Shown: positions 12,901 to 21,497, counted from the first letter of the stretch. The stretch: DNA of 24,962 nt from an uncultured Eubacteriales bacterium (GCA_900556935.1 USQL01000028.1:1-24962), one strand, 5' to 3'. Made by a program: numbers and translations. Notes: a model not told the origin generated them from the letters alone.

Positions 12901-13497
12901 ATGTTTCAATATGAAAAGAAGCTGCAATACCCGGTAAAAATCAGCCGCCCCAACCCGGCTCTTGCCAAAATCATCATCACCCAATACGGCGGCCCCGACG
13001 GGGAGCTTGGCGCCAGCCTGCGGTATCTCTCCCAGCGCTACTCCATGCCCTTTGACGAGCTGAAAGGGCTGCTGACGGATATCGGGACGGAAGAGCTGGG
13101 CCACCTGGAGATGATTGGAGCCATTGTCCACCAGCTGACGCGGAATCTGAAGGACAATCAATTCCGGGATCCTGCCTTTGCGCCTTACTTTGTGGACCAT
13201 ACCGTAGGGGTCTATCCCACCGCGGCGGCGGGCTTTCCCTGGAGTGCCGGGTCCATGGCCGTCAAGGGGGACCCCATTGCGGACCTGACGGAGGATCTGG
13301 CAGCAGAGCAGAAGGCCCGTGTTACCTATGACAACATTTTAAGGCTCAGCGATGACCCGGATGTGAACGATGTGATTCGCTTTCTGCGGGAGCGGGAGAT
13401 TGTACATTTCCAGCGTTTTGGCGAGGGCCTGCAAAGGCTGCGGGAGAAGCTTGACCAACGAAATGTATACTATATGAATCCATCTATTGATATATAA
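12901..13497 (+). CDS. cotJC: Spore coat protein CotJC, manganese-catalase family
   Basis: The 198-residue ferritin-like protein starts MFQYEKKLQYPVKISRPNP, with the four-helix-bundle metal ligands in GPDGELGASLRY, DIGTEELGHLEMIG, LAAEQKARVTYDNIL and REREIVHFQRFGE, the pattern of manganese catalases and CotJC. It probably breaks down peroxide in the spore coat. It has a GGGGGA ribosome site inside the end of the CotJA-CotJB gene. A C-terminal stretch found in long manganese catalases is absent, as usual for CotJC. A terminator lies about 150 bases downstream. Confidence 0.95.
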   Translation: MFQYEKKLQYPVKISRPNPALAKIIITQYGGPDGELGASLRYLSQRYSMPFDELKGLLTDIGTEELGHLEMIGAIVHQLTRNLKDNQFRDPAFAPYFVDHTVGVYPTAAAGFPWSAGSMAVKGDPIADLTEDLAAEQKARVTYDNILRLSDDPDVNDVIRFLREREIVHFQRFGEGLQRLREKLDQRNVYYMNPSIDI

Positions 13498-13650
13498 TTT
13501 TAGCAGCCATTAGTTGCTTTCTTGATATTTTCGAATTTTTGCGAATATAATATTGTTCTTTTCCGGGCTAGTGGAACACTATCCACTCTGGATCGTGAGA
13601 AAATAAGCAGCAGCATCATCGGCTTCAAAGCCTCTCCCCCAGAGAGGGCC

Positions 13651-13689
13651 GGGGCACTGAGATCCGCTTCTTGCAGATCTCAGTGCCCC
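13651..13689. terminator. Bidirectional terminator between cotJC and the M56 peptidase gene
   Basis: GGGGCACTGAGATC (13651-13664) pairs perfectly with GATCTCAGTGCCCC (13676-13689). A smaller stem CCTCTC/GAGAGG (13631-13647) precedes it. The T-runs are short, so efficiency is uncertain, but the position between convergent genes fits. Confidence 0.7.
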
Positions 13690-13713
13690 TTTGGAAACGG
13701 TATGTTCTGGAAG

Positions 13714-15531
13714 CTACGGTTTTACCATCCAGAAGGTGGGCAGTCGGCGCAGTGCCAGCCCGGTGAAGATATTGTGCTCGGCAGATTCCGGATTGAACAT
13801 ATGGACGGTTCCTGTTTCCCCGTACAGCCCCTGTGTATCCCGATAGAGCATATTGGCAGAGGAGCCGCCAAGCAGTGCACAGGCATTCACGGCTCCATAT
13901 TCCTGAAGAATGCCGGTCACATCCGGAAGGGTTGCGCCAATATGCTCTTCGGTTCTGCCGTTTGTACAGACGAAGATCACAGTTCCGTCGGCGCGTTGGC
14001 CGATGGCCGTCCTGGGACTGTAGCCGGAATGATCGATGTCCACCGCGTTTCCGTTGACAAGCAGAACCGTGGCGCTGGCGCAGCCATCGCGGATTCCGAG
14101 TTCTAATGCCTCCTCCTCTGTCACGGCGTTGGCAACTATCAGAATATTATCCCTGTTGAAGCCAGCAAAGCCTGCATCTGGGGTCATTTCAGAAAAACTG
14201 TTCCATACCACCTTTCCTTTGGAAAGGTTCAGTCCCAGAGGAACACTGCCAACTTCCAGACTTCCGGTGCCGTCGTCATAGCATGTTCCCGCGTTGATTG
14301 CGGCGACAGCTCCTTCCTTTTCGATTGCAGCATCTATTTTCAGCCCCGGAGTGTCCTTGGAAAGCGTCTCGGAGGAGGTTGCCAAATAGATCCGGGAGGG
14401 GTCTCGAACCAGCATGATCTGAGCGGTGAAGTTTTCCCCCTCGTAAGTGTCAATTCGGATCCCATCTGGGTACTGTGCCCACTCAGATTCGTTTTCTTCC
14501 GTCGGATTCGGTTCTTCTTCCGTGGGCGGCACAGTTTCCTCCGTTTCCAAAACGCTTTTCGTTGTGGGGGGAACACTTTCTTCCAGAACGGGTTCCTCCG
14601 GATTTTCCGCTGGGGCGTTTTTCGCCGCCGGTACGGTTAAAAACCCGATGGCTGCCGCAAAAATCAGGATCAGCGAGACAAAAACAATCCAAAAGCCCGG
14701 CTTTTTGTAATTCAAGACCATTCGGATTCGCTGAACAACCGCATTCTCTCCAAAGGCCACCGGACACACCAGTACAAGCTTTCGGCTGCCGCTGCATTCC
14801 AGCAGCGCCGAAGCGTAGGCCTTTTTTTGCGGCATCCCGTACTTCGAGACAACCCGTTCATCACAGGCAAATTCAATGTCCCGGCAAGCCAGAAAATACG
14901 CTGCCCACGCCAGCGGGTCAAACCAGTAGAGCGCCAAAAGGCAAAACGCAAAGGGCTTCCACCAATGGTCCTTGCAGCGCAGGTGGGTTTCCTCATGGGC
15001 AAGCACATATGCCCGGTTGCTTTCGGAAAGCCCGGACGGCAAGTAGATTCTGGGTCGGAGAAGCCCCAAGATAAAGGGGGAAGTCACCGCATCACAAACC
15101 CAGATGTTTCCCTTCTCCCAAACCGCCTCCCGGACCAAATGCCGCATTCGAAGGTAGCTAAACAGCAGATACCCCAGCATCGCCACAACTCCGGTGCCCC
15201 ATACCGCAGGCAGCACAGAAGCGCCGGATTTCGGAGTGCTGACGCTTGCCGCAGTCTCCGGAAGCGCAGCAACGTCCGTATTCACTGTCGGCACCGTCTC
15301 CACATGAATCAAGGTTGTATCGACCGCCTCTTGAAGGGAAACCGCTGTCTGTGGAATCAGGCTGACCGGGCTTTCAATGGAGAACGGCAGCAGCAGCCGG
15401 GCCGCCACAACCGCCCACAAAATGCAGATAACCCGCTTCGGCGCTTTCTTGAAAAGCAGGCGGAGAAGAATTACCGCAAGAATCAGCCAGTTCGCCCAAA
15501 TACTGTTTTTAACAATTGCCCCGAAGACCAT
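13714..15531 (-). CDS. BlaR1/M56-type membrane metallopeptidase fused to a phosphodiester glycosidase (NAGPA-like) domain
   Basis: The N-terminal part (about 1-300) has membrane helices and the M56 zinc motif in VLAHEETHLRCKDHWW (HExxH at 179-183) with the later acidic segment RDIEFACDERV (about 217-227). A final helix (about 281-300) leads through an acidic Pro/Thr/Glu linker (about 303-350) to an outer domain. That domain has AAINAGTCYDDG, SVPLGLNLSKGKVVW, SGYSPRTAIGQRADGTVIFV and a LLGGSSANMLY end, typical of NAGPA/DUF2233 proteins. In BlaR1 the outer domain is a penicillin-binding sensor; here a glycan-related domain takes its place. It directly overlaps the BlaI-type repressor gene, so it likely cleaves that repressor after sensing a wall- or sugar-related signal. 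Sensing role is inference. Confidence 0.85.
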   Translation of the reverse strand: MVFGAIVKNSIWANWLILAVILLRLLFKKAPKRVICILWAVVAARLLLPFSIESPVSLIPQTAVSLQEAVDTTLIHVETVPTVNTDVAALPETAASVSTPKSGASVLPAVWGTGVVAMLGYLLFSYLRMRHLVREAVWEKGNIWVCDAVTSPFILGLLRPRIYLPSGLSESNRAYVLAHEETHLRCKDHWWKPFAFCLLALYWFDPLAWAAYFLACRDIEFACDERVVSKYGMPQKKAYASALLECSGSRKLVLVCPVAFGENAVVQRIRMVLNYKKPGFWIVFVSLILIFAAAIGFLTVPAAKNAPAENPEEPVLEESVPPTTKSVLETEETVPPTEEEPNPTEENESEWAQYPDGIRIDTYEGENFTAQIMLVRDPSRIYLATSSETLSKDTPGLKIDAAIEKEGAVAAINAGTCYDDGTGSLEVGSVPLGLNLSKGKVVWNSFSEMTPDAGFAGFNRDNILIVANAVTEEEALELGIRDGCASATVLLVNGNAVDIDHSGYSPRTAIGQRADGTVIFVCTNGRTEEHIGATLPDVTGILQEYGAVNACALLGGSSANMLYRDTQGLYGETGTVHMFNPESAEHNIFTGLALRRLPTFWMVKP

Positions 15532-15896
15532 TATTCTCCCTCCCCTGCCTCATCAATCATTTTCCGGACCAGATCCCGCTCCGCGTCCGTCAGCGCGCGG
15601 CTTTTTGTAAACGCCGCCAGGAACGCCGGGAAAGAGCCGTGGAAGGTATTGTCCACGAATTGCTGGCTTTGCAATGCGTAAAACTGCTCTCTGGAAATAA
15701 GAGATGTCACCACGCCATTGTCGTTTTGAAAGAGCCCCTTATCGCAGAGGCGGCGCAGCACCGTGTGGACCGTGGTACGCTTCCATTGCAGCTCCTCTCC
15801 CGCCAGCTTTACAAGCGTAGAGGAAGAAACCGGTTCGTTTTTCCAGATGATATCCGCAAAGCGAGCCTCGATCATGCCTAACTGAATGTCTCCCAT
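15531..15896 (-). CDS. BlaI/MecI-family transcriptional repressor, 121 aa
   Basis: The winged-helix repressor has the family's layout: MGDIQLGMIEARFADIIWKN, then SSSTLVKLAGEELQWKRTTVHTVLRRLCDKGLF (recognition helix and wing, about 27-60), and a C-terminal dimerisation part. BlaI-type proteins are inactivated by cleavage by the partner M56 peptidase, which is the next gene (stop and start share a base). The ATG at 15896, with AAGGAGG ten bases upstream, is preferred over TTG at 15905, which would be too close. Two BlaI-type operators lie directly upstream. Confidence 0.92.
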   Translation of the reverse strand: MGDIQLGMIEARFADIIWKNEPVSSSTLVKLAGEELQWKRTTVHTVLRRLCDKGLFQNDNGVVTSLISREQFYALQSQQFVDNTFHGSFPAFLAAFTKSRALTDAERDLVRKMIDEAGEGE

Positions 15897-15918
15897 ACGA
15901 AACAATCCTCCTTTTTGC

Positions 15919-15973
15919 GACTACATTCAGTAGTCTCTATCTAAAGACTACATCATGTAGTCGCAAATGTCAA
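15919..15973 (-). promoter_or_regulatory. BlaI-type operator pair and promoter
   Basis: GACTACATCATGTAGTC (15946-15962) is a perfect palindrome, and GACTACATTCAGTAGTC (15919-15935) is a near-perfect copy 27 bases away. Both contain the TACA/TGTA core of BlaI/MecI operators. TTGACA on the minus strand (15973-15968) could be the -35 box, placing the palindromic site over the spacer and -10 region (weak TAGTCT at 15950-15945). Autoregulation is expected. Confidence 0.85.
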
Positions 15974-15982
15974 GCATTTTTT

Positions 15983-17518
15983 TCAATTTTCCCATTCGCT
16001 TGGTTTTGGGAGAAGCGTTTCCCCATATTCTGGGTACGGGCGGTCCGCTTGCAGCAGCGGGACACCGTTTGCGTCCAGGTAAAGGACCCGATAAATATAG
16101 TCATCGTGGGATGACGCAAACTCCACCTTCCACATATTGGTTTGGCTGTCGAAGCTTACAGAGTACATGTTGTAGTCCCCGCCGCCGCACACCTGCTTGG
16201 CCCGCTGCAAAATTGCTTCCCGGTTTGGATTCTGTATGGGTATAGCGGTTTTAAAAGCGGTGCGCTCCTGCCGGTAATCCAAAGCACCCAGTGCCTTCAT
16301 CTCCCGGGTGTAGGAAAATGTTTGCGGGGTTCCGACATCAATGGACGCAATCCAGGTTTTGCACCTGTCCGCATCCTCCGGAATCCCCTCCACATCAATG
16401 TAGTAGTCCCAGTAATAATCCGCATAGGACATCTTGCAAATGTTCCCAGAAGCATCGTATTCTACGATTACTTCCCGTTTTGCCAAGACAGAATTTGTCG
16501 GCTTGATGAGAACCACCCGCTGCCCATCCTTGGTAACGCCCTCTACGCCATAGAAGAACTGCTCAAAAAACGGCAGCATGAAGATGGGATCGTAGCCATT
16601 CACATACTCCGCATTCTGTACGCTGCTCGGATTCGCCGCAGCGTCATTTTTCTCCCAGGCCAAGTGAAATCCCACTCCATCCCTCGTCAGTTCGCCGGTA
16701 CGCAAAAGAACGCTGTCATCCGCATTCGAATAGACCGTTGTGAGACTAAAATAGTCCTGCCCCGACTTCCAGTTCTCATCGATTCGGTAACTGTCCGGAA
16801 TATAAAATTCTTTGTTGCGATTTTTCACCTTGATATGGAAGCTTTCCTCGTTTATCAAACGCGTGTAGGCTTCCGCATACTCCTCCACATATGTTCCAAT
16901 CTCCTCCGTGAAAATCTGGAACTTGGCATAGCACCCCTTCTCCGATTGCGTGCCATCGGAATCCACAAGTGAAATGGTCATGCCCACCCGGTAATTCCCC
17001 GGCTCCAACGCACCATAGCTGGATGAATAATCCACTGTCCAGCTGTGTTTCCCATTGCATTCCAGCTTTTGCTCCGGAAAAAGCCAGAGCTTCCCGTCCT
17101 TCGTCCGCATCTCTTCGTAGGTTTCTCCGTTCCACTTTTCCAGCCAGTATTCCTTGCCCACATTTACCGTGCCTTCGGCATCCTTGCTCCGGGTTTCGGC
17201 ATGAATTTCCAGCTGATTGTCTTTTGGGAGTACAATGGACAGTTCAATGTCAACGTTATCAATAGACCAGGCCTTGGAAGCGGCCCCGATATCCGTTTTT
17301 CCATTGTAGGTTTCCAGGACCTCCTGTTCCTCCGGGGTCCAATTCATATTTCGGATTGCCACCGCATATGCCGTTGTGGCCAGCGTCACCAAGATTGCGG
17401 CAATCAGCAGGAAGCGGACCACTTTATGGCTGCCTTGTTCCTGACGGTAAGCGCTTGCCTCATAGAGATATTCCTCCGAAACGCAATCCAATGCGGAAAA
17501 CAAATCAATGGGTTTCAT
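15983..17518 (-). CDS. Membrane anti-sigma-like protein with large outer domain, 511 aa
   Basis: It has a short cytoplasmic N-terminus (MKPIDLFSALDCVSEEYLYE), one membrane helix (about 33-54, VVRFLLIAAILVTLATTAYA) and about 455 extracytoplasmic residues, including an Ig-like beta segment (about 120-190, with YGALEPGNYRVGMTISLVD). Its start overlaps the end of the ECF sigma gene by 14 bases, the usual arrangement for a sigma factor and its membrane regulator. The cytoplasmic part would hold the sigma factor; the long outer part may sense envelope conditions. No zinc anti-sigma motif (HxxxCxxC) is seen, so the anti-sigma role is inferred from position and topology. Confidence 0.75.
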   Translation of the reverse strand: MKPIDLFSALDCVSEEYLYEASAYRQEQGSHKVVRFLLIAAILVTLATTAYAVAIRNMNWTPEEQEVLETYNGKTDIGAASKAWSIDNVDIELSIVLPKDNQLEIHAETRSKDAEGTVNVGKEYWLEKWNGETYEEMRTKDGKLWLFPEQKLECNGKHSWTVDYSSSYGALEPGNYRVGMTISLVDSDGTQSEKGCYAKFQIFTEEIGTYVEEYAEAYTRLINEESFHIKVKNRNKEFYIPDSYRIDENWKSGQDYFSLTTVYSNADDSVLLRTGELTRDGVGFHLAWEKNDAAANPSSVQNAEYVNGYDPIFMLPFFEQFFYGVEGVTKDGQRVVLIKPTNSVLAKREVIVEYDASGNICKMSYADYYWDYYIDVEGIPEDADRCKTWIASIDVGTPQTFSYTREMKALGALDYRQERTAFKTAIPIQNPNREAILQRAKQVCGGGDYNMYSVSFDSQTNMWKVEFASSHDDYIYRVLYLDANGVPLLQADRPYPEYGETLLPKPSEWEN

Positions 17519-18071
17519 AAAGTGCCTCCCTTTCCAGCTGTTTCCTCAGTTTTTCTCTGCTCCTATGCAAACTGGATTTGACCTTTGCCTGCGAAAAGCC
17601 CATTTCCTCGGCGATTTCCCGGATATCGGAGAGGAAATAGTAGCGCTTCAAGAAAATAATCCGGTCTTGTTTCGATAGTTTCCCGCAAAAGGCTTGAATT
17701 ACCGCCTCCAGCTCTCTGCGCTCCACTTCCCGTTCCATGTCCCAGGGACTTTTGATACATCCCTCCAGCTCTTCCAGCGCAATTTCCAGCTCTCCGCCCC
17801 CGCGCATCTGCGCCGTTCGTTTCCTCCAGCGGCTAATCGATAAATTCCGGGTAATTCTTCCCAGAAAGACGGAAAGCCGCGCCGGGCGCTTTGGCGGCAC
17901 CTGATTCCACGTCGCAAGATAAGTATCGCTGACACACTCCTCCGCATCCTGCGGATTACTTAAAATGCGATTGGAAATGGAAAAGCAGAATCTTCCGTAC
18001 TTTTGGTCAATGCGCTCAATGGCGCTTTCGGAGCGCTGCCATAGGAGATCGATGATTTTTTCGTCTTCCAA
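17505..18071 (-). CDS. ECF-type RNA polymerase sigma factor, 188 aa
   Basis: Region 2 is seen in YGRFCFSISNRILSNPQDAE and CVSDTYLATWNQVPP (about 25-60, the -10 recognition part), and region 4 in LSKQDRIIFLKRYYFLSDIR, EIAEEMGFSQAKVKSSLHRS and REKLRKQL (about 132-180, -35 recognition). A longer linker than usual separates them. The start is TTG at 18071 with GGAGG seven bases upstream. It is co-transcribed with the membrane protein that follows. Target genes are unknown. Confidence 0.9.
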   Translation of the reverse strand: MEDEKIIDLLWQRSESAIERIDQKYGRFCFSISNRILSNPQDAEECVSDTYLATWNQVPPKRPARLSVFLGRITRNLSISRWRKRTAQMRGGGELEIALEELEGCIKSPWDMEREVERRELEAVIQAFCGKLSKQDRIIFLKRYYFLSDIREIAEEMGFSQAKVKSSLHRSREKLRKQLEREALYETH

Positions 18072-18148
18072 GTTGATTCCTCCTTCATTCGTTGGGGCCC
18101 TCTACCATACCAGTCGCAAAATAGAGCGGAAAGGATTCTCATTCCGCC

Positions 18149-18252
18149 GAAAAAACAGAAAAGGCGGCCGCCAGCTTGAAACCGCAGGCTTAGAAGCTTG
18201 CGCACCGTACAAGTGCCCAGTTTCAAAAGTCTGCAGGCAGCCGGCAGCCGCC
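18149..18252 (-). terminator. Long hairpin terminator after ispA
   Basis: On the minus strand GGCGGCTGCCGGC (18252-18240) pairs along all 13 bases (two G-U) with GCTGGCGGCCGCC (18175-18163). The exit sequence TTTTCTGTTTTTT follows. The 64-base loop may fold further, with GAAAC/GTTTC. Confidence 0.75.
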
Positions 18253-18268
18253 CTGTGGATTACATTTT

Positions 18269-19147
18269 TCAGCTCCGACGCTCTGTCAGGCTTTCCGCCA
18301 GCAGGCGCATGTCCTCTGTATCCCGGAACACGTCCAGGCAGGCAACAGCCTGTTCGGTGTACTCTTTGACCAGGGCCTCGCATTTTTCGATCCCGTAGAG
18401 CCTTACAAAGGTATTCTTTTCGCCGTCCATTCCGGTGGCCTTGCCCAGCTCCTGGGCATCCCCAATTACGTCCAGAATATCGTCCCGAATCTGGAAGGCA
18501 AGTCCCAGTAGCGCTGCAAATTTGGCCGCCGCCTGCTGCTGTGTCTCGCTGCCGCCGCCGGCAATCACGCCCAGCACGCAGGCCGCCCGAATCAAGGCCC
18601 CTGTCTTTCTGGACTGGATGTCCAGGACCTCCTGCTCGGTGCACTGCCGCTCCTCGCTGAGAATATCCAGCACCTGCCCGCCAATCATACCCAGAGAACC
18701 GGCGCACTCGCTGAGAACGCCAACCGCCAGGGCGACGCTTTCGGGTTTTGGCAATTTCGCACGGACCGCCACGGAAAAGGCATCCGTCAAAAGCGTATCT
18801 CCCGCCAGAACCGCCATGCCCTCGCCGTAGACCTTATGGTTGGTAAGTCGCCCCCGGCGGTAATCGTCGTTGTCCATGCAGGGCAGGTCATCGTGGATGA
18901 GGCTATAGGTGTGCACCATCTCGATTGCCGCCGCCAAAGGCAGGGCATCCTCCGGCTCTCCGCCGCACATCCGGCAGAAATCCATCACAAAAATAGGCCG
19001 CAGACGCTTCCCTCCCGCCAGGAGGCTGTAATTTGCCGCCTCGAAAATCAGCTTCTGAGGCTCCTGTCCATAGGGGGCGTAAATTCCGGCAAGATAATTT
19101 TCAATTTTCTTCCGGTAGTCTGCGTATCGCTTCTCAAAGTGCTTCAT
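18269..19147 (-). CDS. ispA: Polyprenyl (farnesyl/geranyl) diphosphate synthase
   Basis: The 292-residue enzyme condenses isopentenyl diphosphate units to make farnesyl diphosphate, for undecaprenyl and quinone synthesis. It has GGKRLRP (about 45-51), the first Asp-rich motif DDLPCMDND (about 86-94), GRLTNHKVYGE, a GQVLDI region, and the second Asp-rich motif FQIRDDILDV (about 212-221). Length and motifs are normal. GGAGG lies eight bases before the start, which overlaps the end of xseB by 14 bases. It is the last gene of the asp23-nusB-tsaD-like-xseA-xseB-ispA run, a common clostridial order. Confidence 0.95.
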   Translation of the reverse strand: MKHFEKRYADYRKKIENYLAGIYAPYGQEPQKLIFEAANYSLLAGGKRLRPIFVMDFCRMCGGEPEDALPLAAAIEMVHTYSLIHDDLPCMDNDDYRRGRLTNHKVYGEGMAVLAGDTLLTDAFSVAVRAKLPKPESVALAVGVLSECAGSLGMIGGQVLDILSEERQCTEQEVLDIQSRKTGALIRAACVLGVIAGGGSETQQQAAAKFAALLGLAFQIRDDILDVIGDAQELGKATGMDGEKNTFVRLYGIEKCEALVKEYTEQAVACLDVFRDTEDMRLLAESLTERRS

Positions 19148-19367
19148 TGAACGGCTCCTCCGTGGGCTTTCCGTCTGCTCCGGCGGTAATTTTGCTCACC
19201 TGGAGCTTGGCATCCTCCAGAAGCTTTTCACAGGCGCGTACCAGTTCCGTCCCCTCCTGAAACAGCTTCAGGGACTCCTCCAAAGCCACATCGCCCCGCT
19301 CCATGGCCCGGACAATCTGTTCCAGGCGAAGCATGTTCTGCTCAAACGTTTGATTCTGCTGATTCAT
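19134..19367 (-). CDS. xseB: Exodeoxyribonuclease VII small subunit
   Basis: The 77-residue all-helical subunit has the family pattern TFEQNMLRLEQIVRAMERGD, then VALEESLKLFQEGTELVRAC and EKLLEDAKLQVSKI. The start at 19367 is set by AAAGGAG seven bases upstream; a GTG at 19385 is in frame but unsupported. Its beginning lies inside the end of xseA (26-base overlap), which couples the two subunits of exonuclease VII. Confidence 0.95.
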   Translation of the reverse strand: MNQQNQTFEQNMLRLEQIVRAMERGDVALEESLKLFQEGTELVRACEKLLEDAKLQVSKITAGADGKPTEEPFNEAL

Positions 19368-20571
19368 GTTCCGTCTCCTTTCCACTTAAAACCGACGCAG
19401 TGAGCATACCGTCACTGACAGACACTGTAATTTGATCTCCCGGCGCAACCTGCTTTACGGAGCGAAGCACTTCTCCGCTTTCCGTCTGGGCCATGGCGTA
19501 GCCCCGGCTCAGAACCTTTAGGGGGCTCATGGCATCCAGCTTGGAGACGCTGGCCACGAACCGGGCATTGCAGGCGGAGAGCATCCGCTCTTGCGCCGCG
19601 GCCATTCTGTTTTTCTCCAAAAGCAGGTCTTTTTCCTTCCGCTCCAGATAGCCCGTTGGACTGCGCAGGGCGGGACTTGCCGAGAGGGAGGCAAGCTTTG
19701 CCGAGGCAACCTTGAGCTGCCTGTTCAGCGCCCCCGCCATAGCGGCGGACAGGGCATCCAGGTTCTGCGCCAAGGCCTCCTGGTCCGGCACTGCCAGCTC
19801 CGCACCGTTGGACGGCGTTGCCGCCCGCAGGTCCGCCACGAAATCCGCAATGGTCACATCCGGCTCGTGGCCCACGGCGGATATAATCGGAATCTCCGAT
19901 TCATAGATGGCGTAGGCTACCCGCTCATCGTTAAAAGCCCACAGGTCCTCCAGGGAACCGCCGCCGCGGCCCACAATCAAAAGGTCCGCCAGCTTGTAGG
20001 CATTGGCATAGCGAATGGCCGCGGCAATCTCCTCCGGGGCCTCCACGCCCTGCACCCGAACGGGCAGCAGCTTCACCTGGGCCAGCGGGTAGCGCTTGCG
20101 CAGAATCCGTAAGATATCGTGTACCGCCGCACCGGCAGAGCTGGTCACAACACCGATACGCCCGGGATACTTGGGGAGCTTCTTTTTCTTCTCCTCGTCA
20201 AACAGGCCCTTTTCCGCCAGCTTCTTTTTCAGCTGCTCGAAGGCGGCGTACAGGTCCCCCACGCCGTCTACGGCCATGGCCGAACAATACAGCTGATACT
20301 GGCCATCCCTGGGGTAGACGGAAATCCGGCCCAGGGCAATGACCTTCATCCCGTTTTCCGGGCGGAAACGAAGACCCATGGCGTTTCCCTTAAACATAAC
20401 ACATTTCAGTGCCGATGCCTCGTCCTTCAAGGTAAAATAGTGATGGCCGGATGGATAGCACTTGTAGTTGCTGATCTCTCCCCGGACCGCCACCTGGGTG
20501 AGCCTTGGGTCCGCGTTCATAAGGCCCTGAATATACTCGTTGATTTGGGTAATGGAATATACCTGCGGCAT
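19342..20571 (-). CDS. xseA: Exodeoxyribonuclease VII large subunit
   Basis: The 409-residue nuclease subunit has an N-terminal OB-fold (VAVRGEISNYKCYPSGHHYF, TLKDEASALKCVMFKGNA, about 25-65) followed by the catalytic core with GRIGVVTSSAGAAVHDILRI (about 137-156), VGRGGGSLEDLWAFNDE (about 201-217) and AVGHEPDVTIADFVADLRAATPS. A long helical C-terminus binds the small subunit. Exonuclease VII degrades single-stranded DNA to oligonucleotides. It starts one base after the stop of the TsaD-like gene. Confidence 0.97.
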   Translation of the reverse strand: MPQVYSITQINEYIQGLMNADPRLTQVAVRGEISNYKCYPSGHHYFTLKDEASALKCVMFKGNAMGLRFRPENGMKVIALGRISVYPRDGQYQLYCSAMAVDGVGDLYAAFEQLKKKLAEKGLFDEEKKKKLPKYPGRIGVVTSSAGAAVHDILRILRKRYPLAQVKLLPVRVQGVEAPEEIAAAIRYANAYKLADLLIVGRGGGSLEDLWAFNDERVAYAIYESEIPIISAVGHEPDVTIADFVADLRAATPSNGAELAVPDQEALAQNLDALSAAMAGALNRQLKVASAKLASLSASPALRSPTGYLERKEKDLLLEKNRMAAAQERMLSACNARFVASVSKLDAMSPLKVLSRGYAMAQTESGEVLRSVKQVAPGDQITVSVSDGMLTASVLSGKETEHESAESNV

Positions 20572-20572
20572 G

Positions 20573-21496
20573 TTATTCCTCCGTCATTCGTCTGGCCAGC
20601 ACGGCCACGCCCATGGCGTTGTCTGTAGAATACTGGGGCTCCGCAAAAATCGGCTTCAGCGGTGCCAGCTGCTCCCGAAGCAGAGAGTTGGAAGCAACGC
20701 CCCCGGAAAACAGCACCGGAAGCCCCGGATAATCCCGGAGCGCCTGCTGCGTTGCCTGAAACACCGCCCCGGAGACGCACCGCAGGGCGAAGGCCGCCGT
20801 ATCGGCAGGAGCATTCCCCTGAGCAAAATACTGCTGGACCTTATTCTGGATGCCGGAGAAGGAGAAGCTGTAGTCCGCGCATTTAACCCGGAATTTGTCT
20901 TCCTTCTCCGCCTCCCTGCTCAGCGCGTCCAGGTGCTTGCCCGCTGGGAAGGGCAGACCCAGGAGCTGGCCCGTTCTGTCAATCAGCTGACCGGCGGAGA
21001 TATCGGTGGTCCCGCCGATTTTTTTGCAGGTTACGTTTTTGCCCTCCGGTTCCACCAGCAGCAGCTCGGTGGTGCCGCCGGAAAGATGCCAGGATAGGAA
21101 CGGCCCGTCCATCAGCTCCATCCGTCCGGCGCTCCAAAGCGCCGCCGCCACATGGCCCTGCTGATGGGAAACCTCCACCAGCGGCACCCCCAGGGCATCA
21201 GAAAGAAGCTTTGCGTGAGATACCCCCACCAGAAAGCAGGGCATATAGCTGCCCTCTACCGCTCTGGGCCGGGTGCTGACGCCGACTGCCGTTATTTTCT
21301 CCCCCCGAATATGGGAAAACAGCCTGCCAGACAGCTCCGGCAGGCTTTTCGTATGTGCAAAAACGGCATCGGATTGGCGCAGGCCCAGTTCTCCCTGCTT
21401 CACGGGCAGCAGCTTTCCGCAGTTCTCCCCGGAATGGCCGTCAAAATAGGCAATGGAGGTGGTATAGTTGCTGGTGTCAATGCCAATCACACCCAT
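20573..21496 (-). CDS. TsaD/Kae1-like (peptidase M22-fold) paralogue, 307 aa
   Basis: The protein has the ASKHA-type fold of TsaD: an N-terminal IGIDTSNYTTSIAYFDG, the motif VSHQQGHVAAAL (HxxGH, metal-site region), LSGGTTELLLV, KIGGTTDISAGQLIDR and a C-terminal PVLFSGGVASNSLLRE with STDNAMGVAVLA. Genuine TsaD, which makes tRNA t6A37, is usually near 340 residues with HxEGH/HIEAH-type motifs; here that Glu is Gln and the protein is shorter. It is therefore more likely a paralogue than the t6A enzyme, and a true tsaD is expected elsewhere. It sits between nusB and xseA with one-base gaps. Function unknown. Confidence 0.8.
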   Translation of the reverse strand: MGVIGIDTSNYTTSIAYFDGHSGENCGKLLPVKQGELGLRQSDAVFAHTKSLPELSGRLFSHIRGEKITAVGVSTRPRAVEGSYMPCFLVGVSHAKLLSDALGVPLVEVSHQQGHVAAALWSAGRMELMDGPFLSWHLSGGTTELLLVEPEGKNVTCKKIGGTTDISAGQLIDRTGQLLGLPFPAGKHLDALSREAEKEDKFRVKCADYSFSFSGIQNKVQQYFAQGNAPADTAAFALRCVSGAVFQATQQALRDYPGLPVLFSGGVASNSLLREQLAPLKPIFAEPQYSTDNAMGVAVLARRMTEE

Positions 21497-21497
21497 A

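Noticed and set aside
14827..15681. 284-codon plus-strand ORF
   Set aside because: Antisense to the M56 peptidase and BlaI genes; no motif.
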